Below are positions 61,201 to 64,000 of a stretch of DNA of 64,000 bases, piece by piece. Each line of letters opens with the position of its first letter. Positions within the stretch are counted from its first letter, which is position 1. A program made the translations under genes and the position numbers. This DNA is from Ampullaceana balthica. Lineage: Eukaryota > Mollusca > Gastropoda > Lymnaeidae. The stretch is taken from assembly GCA_944989445.1 (NCBI GenBank), contig CALYLW010000037.1, forward strand, positions 398,501-462,500, read 5' to 3'. Under the pieces are notes generated by a model. The model was given only the letters and a program-made list of their open reading frames with translations, was not told the origin of the DNA and ran no database searches.

Positions 61201-63914
61201 GACTAAAGCTGTTAAACGATAATCGGATTTGAAAGCGACAATTGGTTTTATATTTCCCAAACCGATAATGGAATTTGATTCGGCCGGATTTATGAAGTGA
61301 AATCCGGCCGAAGCCGGATTTGTAAAAATTGTCAGATTCCAGATTTGCCGGAGCTATAATTAATATATATTTTATCGCAAACCCGGCAAATTTCTGCCGG
61401 AGTCGGATTTGTTAATATGGCCGGATTCCTGATTTGCCGGAGCCGCTGGCGAAATCCGGTACACCCCTAATTTCTGTGAAGTCAGCTATAAAACGATAAT
61501 CGGTTTAAAATCAGAGTTACATAATCGATGAGCAAAGCTGTGGCGTATGCTACGCCGCGGGTTGTTCTAGTTAATAATAATTCAAGATTTTTTTACCATG
61601 GTAGTTTAATGTAGACAGCAGAAGAAACAGAAGCAAACAAAGCTTTTCCCTTGTTTGGCCTTTAAGACCCTGAAGGTCAAGTAATTCTTCACTCACACAC
61701 ATGTTATCATTAACTCCTCTATACAAAAAAGTTGGATAGTGTCAGACGCATCAGTGCTTTCATCACAGGCTATTGAAAAAAGTCACATATTTCTGCTTAA
61801 AAATGACGTCATCGATTTTTATGGTAGGCTGTCACTTAACTTCATTGTGTTTTTTAAAATCCATTTCTACGTTGTTAAAAAATAAAACATCATCGATTTT
61901 CGCCATCATTTGGCGTACTCAAAACAGTACAAAATTCCAAAATTTCTTATAAATAAAATGTCATTACAGAAATAATACTTCGGTCAATTAATAATTTTGA
62001 GATGAGGCAGCGGGCCAGTTAAAATTGCTTCGCGGGTCTGTTTTGGCCCGCGGGCCGGTTTTAGACACCCCTGTTTTAGGATAAGCTTATAGAATGGTTA
62101 TTTTACGTATACAAAAGACTATCTTATTTATTTTACTTATTTTATCTGTAGTTTAGTAGTATTTTTTTGGACAAAAATATTCACAAAATCACATCTTAAA
62201 AAAAAACAATAAAAACTACCACAAAACTTCGTGAAACGAGCGAAAGCACTAGCGGAAAGTAAACATCAACTTTTCCAGAAGTCGACTAAATCTTCTCTCA
62301 CACTATGAAGAGTTTTTACTTTGTATGATTTCATTACTAAAGAGAGCGCTATCTAGGCGCGCTTTACCGCGCTTCAGGCCTAGATGCGAGGCGCACATTT
62401 TAGGAATTTATTAGTTAAAAAATATAGAAATATTATTTATTTTTTAAAATCCGACATAAATTTTAAGATTTGGTTGTCACAACTGATACTGATTTCTTAT
62501 CTCTAAATAACAACATAAAGAAGCTCTTATCTTATTTTTATAAAATAATAAGTACATTTTGTACATTAACCAGGATCCCCTGAAGCTCCAATGAAGCCAG
62601 AAATTACATTCAAGTCAAAAATCATTTATATAACATGGCAAAATAATGATCAGGGACTCTCATCAATAGTGGCATACAAAATACAGTTTAAGGAAGACGG
62701 TAAGTTGATATGGTTAAAATTGTATGAAATTAAAAAGTTTTATTAATCCATGATTAAAAATTATAACGAAAGAGTTAGTGAATATAGCTTGTATTAAAGT
62801 TTTCTTAAATAAAATTTTTTGTATGTAGGTGGACCAGATAAATGGAACTCTTTACTTGATGTCAACCATCCTGAACCATCTGCTCAGCTGGGTTTGAATG
62901 ACCTAAAGCCAAGCCTGGGTTATTCTTTTAGAGTAAGGGCCATTAATTCATATGGTATTAGTCCACCAAGTCCACCATCTGAGTTGTATACAACACCAAG
63001 CTCAGGTAAATTTCATTAAAAAAAATTTTTTACTAAACAATTTTTAAAGTTTTTGTATCTCTTTTCTGTAACAGGCCTTTTAAAGATTTATGGTTTTTTT
63101 TCATAATTAAATTACCATATTTTATTTGCTAGATAATTCTCTTTTAAATATACCTATTCAAGCTTCTGTAGTGTTAGTATTAACATTTATTTTGTTTAAA
63201 TCTACACTTTTGGGCATTGGACACCTAAAGCCAAAAAAGCTTTCATAAATTATATCCCTTTCTGATTAAAATTTCTAGTAATGCTCAAGCAGGCTAGTCC
63301 ATTCCACACTCAGTGGTGGTTTCTGGTCATTGTTGCCTTGGCTGGAATTGTAGTTATACTCCTCATCATTACATTATTGTGTTTTGTAGAGCGCCGAAGG
63401 AAAAAAGGGAGTGAGTATATCAATTCTTTTAAAATATTTCCTGTTTTTCAAATAATAATTGATATAAGCAAAATTTAAAAAAATGATTGCAATTAGCAAT
63501 TACAAAAAAGGTATATTTTAGATTAAATATTTTTTTTTAAACACATTTTAATATTCAAATACAGTTAATGTAAAACAAAGAAGTTTTATTTTTCTAACAA
63601 TTTTTTAATATTTTAATAAGTGATGCTTTGTCTGTAAAAAATTATGATTTTTTAAAATGTAAGCATTAAACTACTTAATTATAATTTTTTAATATTTTTT
63701 TGAGTTAAACTTAAGCCACTTTAAAAATGACAAACATTTGTCTAAATATCTTTACTTATTTACTAGGGGAACTGAAGCGATCAACAACATCAACTACTGT
63801 TATGTCAACTACACCTGAACCAGAGGATGGTGGATTCCCATCTATGGAATTAAGACAGTCTCGAAGAAGTGTCAACAGAAATGGAAATAAAACACAAAAT
63901 AATACATTAACAAG
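28221..63914 (+). CDS. sdk: Protein sidekick (6 Ig + 13 FN3 adhesion receptor), C-terminal tail incomplete
   Basis: Exons: 28221-28296, 28792-29076, 30466-30756, 30973-31072, 31287-31504, 32321-32474, 32787-32914, 33050-33166, 34537-34689, 34820-34959, 35429-35576, 35859-35999, 36290-36478, 36981-37108, 37398-37633, 37933-38186, 38369-38467, 38557-38751, 39557-39672, 40010-40264, 43355-43637, 44786-44901, 46390-46576, 46716-47015, 47672-47870, 48046-48149, 52226-52296, then 52921-53149 or 54643-54868, 55880-55995, 56100-56289, 58498-58632, 58977-59138, 62574-62699, 62829-63005, 63279-63410, 63767-63914. All introns are GT-AG and most domain borders are phase 1. The joined frame has about 2,030 codons against about 2,200 in known sidekicks, so about 150-200 tail residues lie beyond the window. 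Sidekicks are homophilic type I membrane adhesion proteins of synapses and tricellular junctions. The architecture and the membrane segment (WWFLVIVAL) identify the family. ATG 28221 is chosen because it opens a good signal peptide. Confidence 0.93.
28340..28490 (-). repeat. Dispersed repeat in sidekick intron 1
   Basis: Near-perfect inverse of about 32040-32140; one strand reads HFKLVRKND-x-LFYFKSVS in both. The family is also related to 31790-32040 and 4371-4640. Probably a piece of a mobile element of unknown class. Confidence 0.7.
28792..29076 (+). CDS. sdk: Sidekick Ig domain 1 (exon 2)
   Basis: Residues 26-120. The F-strand signature SGVYRCIVSN has its cysteine. The expected B-strand cysteine partner is missing (LVYLSIKATG in that place), while the core tryptophan (YVWTQ) is present. 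Part of this exon is duplicated at 25691-25843. Confidence 0.85.
29283..30375. repeat. Probable repeat in sidekick intron 2
   Basis: A block between CTAGTGGATCACCCGTC and TGAGTGAGTGAGGGCTTTGG... with a 22-base direct duplication (CAGCGCCACCTAACAGCATTAC at about 29473 and 29512). It looks like an old mobile element, but no class can be assigned and no second copy is in the window. Confidence 0.4.
30466..30756 (+). CDS. sdk: Sidekick Ig domain 2 (exon 3), cysteine-less
   Basis: Residues 121-217. The core tryptophan (FFTITWQSN) is present but the whole exon encodes no cysteine, so no intradomain disulfide can form. Position between Ig1 and Ig3 and phase 1 at both ends support its identity as Ig2. 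Confidence 0.8.
30973..31504 (+). CDS. sdk: Sidekick Ig domain 3 (exons 4-5)
   Basis: Residues 218-323. Exons 30973-31072 and 31287-31504. B-strand cysteine in AMFECVVSG, core tryptophan in IIWYLLNG, F-strand HAGVYECQG. Complete Ig fold. Confidence 0.9.
31790..32140 (+). repeat. Dispersed repeat, inverse of 4371-4640 and 28340-28490
   Basis: Shares, in inverted orientation, blocks such as AAATCCTCAAATCCTCTTTT and CAAAGTATTTTATAATT with 4371-4640, and the KHFKLVRKND-coding block with 28340-28490. Thus it is the longest copy in the window and links the other two. Confidence 0.75.
32321..32914 (+). CDS. sdk: Sidekick Ig domain 4 (exons 6-7)
   Basis: Residues 324-417. Exons 32321-32474 and 32787-32914. 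LIACTALGFPKPELNWYFNG and DSGVYQCVAVN give both cysteines and the tryptophan of a standard I-set domain. Confidence 0.95.
33050..34689 (+). CDS. sdk: Sidekick Ig domain 5 (exons 8-9)
   Basis: Residues 418-507. Exons 33050-33166 and 34537-34689. FTCKVKGGPQPEVYWTK and DSGLYTCIANN are the two halves. The intron between them carries the MITE family 1 copy at 33356-34456. Confidence 0.95.
33356..34456. mobile_element. MITE family 1 with nested family 2 copy
   Basis: Terminal repeats GTATATACTCGTT / AACGAGTATATA. The body matches 5482-6012 and 57216-58334. A family 2 element (33722-34214, ends AAATCCCTTATAT / ATATAAGGGATTT) has inserted into it. Confidence 0.85.
33722..34214. mobile_element. MITE-like family 2, nested
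   Basis: Inverted ends AAATCCCTTATAT / ATATAAGGGATTT. Body shared with 19722-20273 and, inverted, with 57695-58194. Confidence 0.7.
34820..35576 (+). CDS. sdk: Sidekick Ig domain 6 (exons 10-11)
   Basis: Residues 508-603. Exons 34820-34959 (ends phase 0) and 35429-35576. LLVCGVKSDPSITPTWSW and DSGRYECVVRS carry the cysteines and tryptophan. Last Ig before the FN3 array. Confidence 0.93.
35859..36478 (+). CDS. sdk: Sidekick FN3 domain 1 (exons 12-13)
   Basis: Residues 604-713. Exons 35859-35999 and 36290-36478. Begins TPAAPRITNV; VLINWTQGYDG gives the B-strand tryptophan and PSRYYRFKMTAVNVVGES the FN3 F-strand tyrosine motif. Confidence 0.93.
36981..37573 (+). CDS. sdk: Sidekick FN3 domain 2 (exon 14 and most of 15)
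   Basis: Residues 714-814. Exon 36981-37108 ends in phase 0 after WNGELLGFLIYYK; exon 37398-37633 continues. YNKRYRLRITAYNERGPG is the F-G region. The domain ends inside exon 15. Confidence 0.92.
37574..38186 (+). CDS. sdk: Sidekick FN3 domain 3 (end of exon 15, exon 16)
   Basis: Residues 815-919. Starts GKPSAPPYDVRLSS without an intron at the domain border, splits at 37633/37933 and continues RVMWDPPRTNELNGVPQGYD and YTSYEIRIACKTGAGAGP. Confidence 0.92.
38369..38751 (+). CDS. sdk: Sidekick FN3 domain 4 (exons 17-18)
   Basis: Residues 920-1017. Exons 38369-38467 and 38557-38751. LRINWQPPNEINGVLTGYII and YETTYIISVQAKTSVGPGP. The downstream donor GTAAGTA abuts a transposon insertion starting at 38759. 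Confidence 0.93.
38759..39291. mobile_element. pogo/Tigger-like nonautonomous element at the exon 18 donor
   Basis: Inverted ends CAGTCGGACCTTGCTATGTC / TTAGCGAGGTCCGACTG, flanked by TA on both sides (38757-38758 and 39292-39293), as expected of Tc1/mariner-pogo insertion. The left TA is part of the splice donor GTAAGTA at 38752-38758. No transposase visible. Confidence 0.85.
39557..40189 (+). CDS. sdk: Sidekick FN3 domain 5 (exon 19, most of exon 20)
   Basis: Residues 1018-1116. Exon 39557-39672 ends in phase 0; exon 40010-40264 continues. ELPGPPKSLAVTNIEARS, then YTRYKLRIIAQNIVDNSEPS. This domain lacks the usual B-strand tryptophan: the place reads VLLQFIPGFDG. Confidence 0.92.
40190..43637 (+). 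CDS. sdk: Sidekick FN3 domain 6 (end of exon 20, exon 21)
   Basis: Residues 1117-1235. Exon 20 ends IRVRWR in phase 0; exon 21 (43355-43637) starts QIPRSEWNGDSLGYKIRYRR, with a longer C-E loop than its neighbours. The 3.1-kb intron between them contains a foldback element. Confidence 0.92.
40265..42383 (+). other. Sidekick intron 20, 5' part
   Basis: AT-rich intron. The stretch about 41200-41850 repeats phrases like GGCTCTTCTGTG and GTGGCCCA and may be a decayed hAT remnant, but ends are not clear. No exon recognised. Confidence 0.4.
42384..43264. mobile_element. Foldback element with about 235-bp inverted arms
   Basis: Arms about 42425-42658 and 42979-43213 are inverse copies with some divergence. 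The outer ends carry TTTCGGCTCATGCCTTCATC and GATGAAGGCATTAGCCGAAAC. A tRNA-derived SINE lies between the arms. Direct repeats around AATAAATTT at 42386 and 43255 may be the target duplication. Confidence 0.8.
42659..42880 (+). mobile_element. tRNA-derived SINE between foldback arms
   Basis: Head GGCGGCTGGATAGCGAAGTC with anticodon-arm-like CTCACAAGCTGAG and box-B-like GGGATCGAGCCC, followed by a non-tRNA body. A different family from the SINE at 13195 and 24220. Confidence 0.75.
43752..44690 (+). pseudogene. LINE reverse transcriptase fragment
   Basis: TGVKQGCVMSPMLFGIAIDW, then an open stretch from 43877 to 44302 with LEDLDFSDGLAL, NFTYLGSKMS, LFNSCIIPVLTYGCESW, and a decayed C-terminal tail. 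These are the palm and thumb blocks of non-LTR retrotransposon reverse transcriptase. The catalytic FADD reads FSDG, and several stops and frameshifts follow, so it is dead. 5'-truncated, as is usual for LINEs. Confidence 0.88.
44786..46576 (+). CDS. sdk: Sidekick FN3 domain 7 (exons 22-23)
   Basis: Residues 1236-1336. Exons 44786-44901 (phase 0 end) and 46390-46576. IMVSWNQLPILLQNGNIRGY, then VEYEVQVQAFTRMGDGVLSP. The intron holds a hAT MITE and a pogo-like MITE back to back. Confidence 0.92.
45100..45637. mobile_element. hAT MITE (TAGGGCTG family) with perfect target duplication
   Basis: TAGGGCTG...CAGCCCTA with AACGATTAATT inner repeats and perfect 8-bp duplication GTATATAC (45092-45099 and 45638-45645). 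Same family as 10573-11396 and 48465-49286. Confidence 0.93.
45645..46068. mobile_element. pogo/Tigger-like MITE abutting the hAT MITE
   Basis: Inverted ends CAGTAGAACCCACTTAACTC / TTAACCGGGTTCTACTG with TA on both sides (45643-45644, 46069-46070). The left TA lies inside the right target duplication of the neighbouring hAT element. Confidence 0.88.
46716..47015 (+). CDS. sdk: Sidekick FN3 domain 8 (single exon 24)
   Basis: Residues 1337-1436. The only FN3 domain here encoded by one uninterrupted 300-base exon: VPGPPVIIYF, ATIVWQEPEEPNGIIINYRV, MYYIFAVTARTQDGWGEP. Confidence 0.95.
47672..48149 (+). CDS. sdk: Sidekick FN3 domain 9 (exons 25-26)
   Basis: Residues 1437-1537. Exons 47672-47870 and 48046-48149; the intron lies late in the domain, before GLQPNSVYRFQVAASNDIGS. 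Confidence 0.93.
48465..49286. mobile_element. hAT MITE (TAGGGCTG family) with nested MITE
   Basis: Same termini as 45100-45637, target duplication GTATATAC / ATATATAC (one mismatch). The CAATGTTCCCT MITE 48723-48913 is inserted in it. Confidence 0.9.
48723..48913. mobile_element. MITE with CAATGTTCCCT ends, nested
   Basis: Ends CAATGTTCCCTCTAAG / TTAAAGGGAACATTG. Inverse orientation to the copy at 59482-59659. Confidence 0.85.
49308..51240 (+). pseudogene. hAT (Buster/ZBED5-like) transposase pseudogene
   Basis: Left terminal repeat CAGTGATTCCCAAAGTGGGC at 49308. The transposase reads in broken frames on the plus strand: LALYNISLLIAKLGKTHTIG, GAPAMVWRYRGVLAYLKKK, VHGQHLVAKNLSARRHNSLQ, FNDRLFKLLC, WLSKSACLDRFYKLFNS. 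Multiple stops and frameshifts interrupt it. No matching right terminal repeat is seen, so its 3' end is truncated. It lies in the sidekick intron before exon 27. Confidence 0.88.
52226..53149 (+). CDS. sdk: Sidekick FN3 domain 10, version a (exon 27 + exon 28a)
   Basis: Residues 1538-1637. Exon 27 (52226-52296, 71 bases) ends SIKITWE in phase 0. Exon 28a (52921-53149, 229 bases) supplies the rest: LWNSDFLMGYRIRYKL and GRKYTCNVQANNEHGEGPWS. Its acceptor has a strong pyrimidine tract (CTTTTCTTTCTCAAG). It ends in phase 1 and can join exon 29 at 55880 directly. Homologous exon 28b at 54643 has the same phases. Confidence 0.88.
53345..53696. mobile_element. hAT MITE between alternative exons 28a and 28b
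   Basis: Ends CAGGGGTCTCAAAC / GTTTGAGACTCATG with flanks CTCTAAGC (53337-53344) and CTCTAAAA (53697-53704). The GC-rich end GTGGCCCACGGGCCGC is typical of this hAT group. Confidence 0.82.
53705..53997. mobile_element. hAT MITE (CAGTGCTTCTCAAA family), adjacent insertion
   Basis: Ends CAGTGCTTCTCAAAG / TTTGAGAAGCACTG with flanks CTCTAAAA (53697-53704) and CTCTAAAC (53998-54005). Shares its left flank with the right flank of the preceding element. Confidence 0.9.
54643..54868 (+). CDS. sdk: Sidekick FN3 domain 10, version b (exon 28b), likely mutually exclusive with 28a
   Basis: 226 bases, entering in phase 0 and leaving in phase 1, like exon 28a. Encodes SPPPSTWNGLLLNDIIQYRE and MGVKYEIQIATANIAGRGPS, homologous to 28a and nearer the usual FN3 consensus PPPxSxWNG. 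Its acceptor (ACCCATCGCCAG) has a weak pyrimidine tract; its donor GTAAGA is good. After exon 27 it reads ITWE-SPPPS. If placed after exon 28a, the frame shifts and meets TAA at 54678-54680. I found no separate first-half exon for it between 53150 and 54642. Confidence 0.85.
54869..55879 (+). other. Sidekick intron after exon 28b, nothing recognised
   Basis: AT-rich; an open frame at 54997-55218 has no recognisable homology. No element ends seen. Confidence 0.45.
55880..56289 (+). CDS. sdk: Sidekick FN3 domain 11 (exons 29-30)
   Basis: Residues 1638-1739. Exons 55880-55995 (phase 0 end) and 56100-56289. VEIKWQSPPPDSTNGQLIGY, then FSWYCSTVQAVNIVGEGPKS; two cysteines (GSCTEN and WYCST) are unusual for FN3 and could pair. 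Confidence 0.92.
57216..58334. mobile_element. MITE family 1 with nested, inverted family 2 copy
   Basis: Ends GTATATACTCGTTCTA / TAGAACGAGTATATAC, 16-base perfect inverse repeats. Family 2 (57695-58194) is inserted at a different site and in the opposite orientation from the copy at 33722. Confidence 0.9.
57695..58194. mobile_element. MITE-like family 2, nested, inverted
   Basis: Starts AAATCCTTCATATTAACTCG and ends ACATAAAGGATTA. A 43-base internal tandem duplication is present at about 57857-57946. Confidence 0.7.
58498..59138 (+). CDS. sdk: Sidekick FN3 domain 12 (exons 31-32)
   Basis: Residues 1740-1838. Exons 58498-58632 and 58977-59138. YPGPPVNLRFRNVT, LNVLWDPPKNPNGEITFYTL, then LRYTFSLAANTSIGKG. 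Confidence 0.92.
59482..59659. mobile_element. MITE with CAATGTTCCCT ends, nested in hAT
   Basis: Ends CAATGTTCCCTTTAAG / TTAGAGGGAACATTG; shares blocks with 48723-48913 in opposite orientation. Confidence 0.85.
59763..59905. repeat. Small palindrome related to the foldback element
   Basis: About 55-base inverse arms centred near 59845, preceded by GGGTGAGACTGCAATCAGGC, which also precedes the foldback at 21476. The arm core ACAGGGTAT...GCCTGACA-GACGTAACA is shared with that element. Confidence 0.8.
59830..60890 (-). pseudogene. hAT transposase pseudogene (GTF2IRD2/ZBED-like group)
   Basis: Minus-strand blocks in order: ALAKIGEHRGLATVVC, AKHLRYDRTVKPVIKAVNLI, YCNDVRWLSWGTALERFYSL, TAWLADFAYLVDVTRHLNVL, then the C-terminal dimerisation block LFSSTNLCEQTFSVMNFKKN and DSHMHDIIRI. 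These are typical of hAT transposases of the GTF2IRD2/ZBED type. Frameshifts (for example near 60545, where ATTTC follows a T run) and stops break it. Confidence 0.9.
60893..61200 (+). repeat. tRNA-Val cassette duplicate inside hAT element
   Basis: Shares flanks with the tRNA-Val locus at about 22102-22385: upstream GTGCAAATGAGCA-x-AACGAATGAC and CTTCTTGCGTT, downstream TTCTTTTCCCC and CAACATGAC. The unit is therefore about 300 bp with the tRNA in its middle. Confidence 0.75.
61062..61134 (+). pseudogene. tRNA-Val pseudogene
   Basis: 73 bases aligning end to end with the gene at 22240-22312. Box A region is intact (GTAGTGTAGTGGTTATCA). The acceptor stem is mismatched (TGATTCG / CGTGAAC), the anticodon reads TGC, and the T stem is broken (CTTGG against CCCAG). 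Confidence 0.88.
61215..61470. repeat. CCGG-rich repeat, relative of 4205-4860
   Basis: Repeated phrases such as GCCGGATTT and ATTTGCCGGAGC in both orientations, as in 4205-4325. Confidence 0.55.
62574..63005 (+). CDS. sdk: Sidekick FN3 domain 13 (exons 33-34)
   Basis: Residues 1839-1939. Exons 62574-62699 and 62829-63005. SPEAPMKPEITFK, IIYITWQNNDQGLSSIVAYK, then YSFRVRAINSYGISPPSPPS. Last extracellular domain; separated from domain 12 by the 2.7-kb hAT element. Confidence 0.92.
63279..63410 (+). CDS. sdk: Sidekick membrane-spanning exon
   Basis: Residues 1940-1983. PFHTQWWFLVIVALAGIVVI begins a helix of about 24 hydrophobic residues (1952-1976), followed by the basic stop-transfer ERRRKKG. 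The PFxxxWWFLVIVAL start is characteristic of sidekick proteins. Confidence 0.95.
63767..63914 (+). CDS. sdk: Sidekick cytoplasmic tail, first part
   Basis: Residues 1984-2032: LKRSTTSTT, GGFPSMELRQSRRS, NRNGNKTQNNTLTR; basic and serine/threonine-rich. The exon probably ends at 63914 with a weak donor (GTCAGA); read through, it meets TAG at 63949-63951. Sidekick tails normally continue to a PDZ-binding C terminus, expected downstream of the window. Confidence 0.75.
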
Positions 63915-64000
63915 GTCAGAACAGATTTTCCTGTTCAATCATTCAATCTAGTCAGTTTGATTTTTATTAAACAATTGTATGAAAATATATTTCTTAGAAT

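Larger units (their letters stand above)
59394..62073 (-). mobile_element. Full-length hAT element (2,680 bp) with perfect target duplication
   Basis: Ends CAGGGGCGTCCAAAC / (inverse) CAGGGGTGTCTAAAACC, flanked by perfect 8-bp duplication TTTTAGGA (59386-59393 and 62074-62081). Carries a decayed minus-strand transposase and several nested insertions: a CAATGTTCCCT MITE, a small palindrome, a tRNA-Val cassette and a CCGG-rich repeat. It lies in the sidekick intron between FN3 domains 12 and 13. Confidence 0.93.

Noticed and set aside
1..64000. CRISPR arrays, operons, phage or plasmid functions
   Set aside because: The window is plainly eukaryotic; tandem repeats present have no spacers, and genes are split by introns.

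Overview
This is a stretch of an animal nuclear genome: AT-rich, intron-rich and full of decayed DNA transposons. There are no operons or bacterial signals; genes are split into exons of about 70-340 bases with GT-AG introns. Two large plus-strand protein genes and one tRNA gene can be read. The gene content and the transposon load (hAT, pogo/Tigger-like, piggyBac-like and foldback elements, tRNA-derived SINEs, LINE fragments) fit an invertebrate, most likely a lophotrochozoan such as a gastropod mollusc. The species is an inference, not shown by the sequence.

Layout. 1-17208: the 3' part (17 coding exons, about 1,150 residues and a stop) of a HELZ2-like protein, with the end of an RNase II/R (RNB) domain followed by a UPF1-type superfamily 1 helicase. 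17209-28220: intergenic, holding repeats, an intact tRNA-Val(AAC) gene at 22240-22312, a decayed OTU-like fragment, a displaced copy of part of a sidekick exon at 25691-25843, and a possible sidekick promoter and leader exon near 26440-26619. 28221-63914: a nearly complete sidekick gene (homophilic synaptic adhesion molecule) with signal peptide, 6 Ig domains, 13 fibronectin type III (FN3) domains, a transmembrane helix and the start of the cytoplasmic tail. The end of the tail lies beyond the window.

The two genes are unrelated in function: an RNA helicase/nuclease, probably of innate-immune type, and a neuronal adhesion receptor. They are simply neighbours on the same strand.

Most notable points. 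(1) Two homologous exons of sidekick (52921-53149 and 54643-54868) both start in phase 0 and end in phase 1. They therefore look like mutually exclusive alternatives for the second half of FN3 domain 10, and choosing either one gives the canonical 13 FN3 domains. (2) A 34-base minisatellite at 2290-2595 has multiplied an exon end together with its splice donor, giving nine consecutive donors. (3) Foldback elements share a conserved short hairpin followed by GAAAC. (4) A displaced sidekick exon fragment is fused to a MITE. (5) Many transposons are nested, several with perfect target-site duplications.
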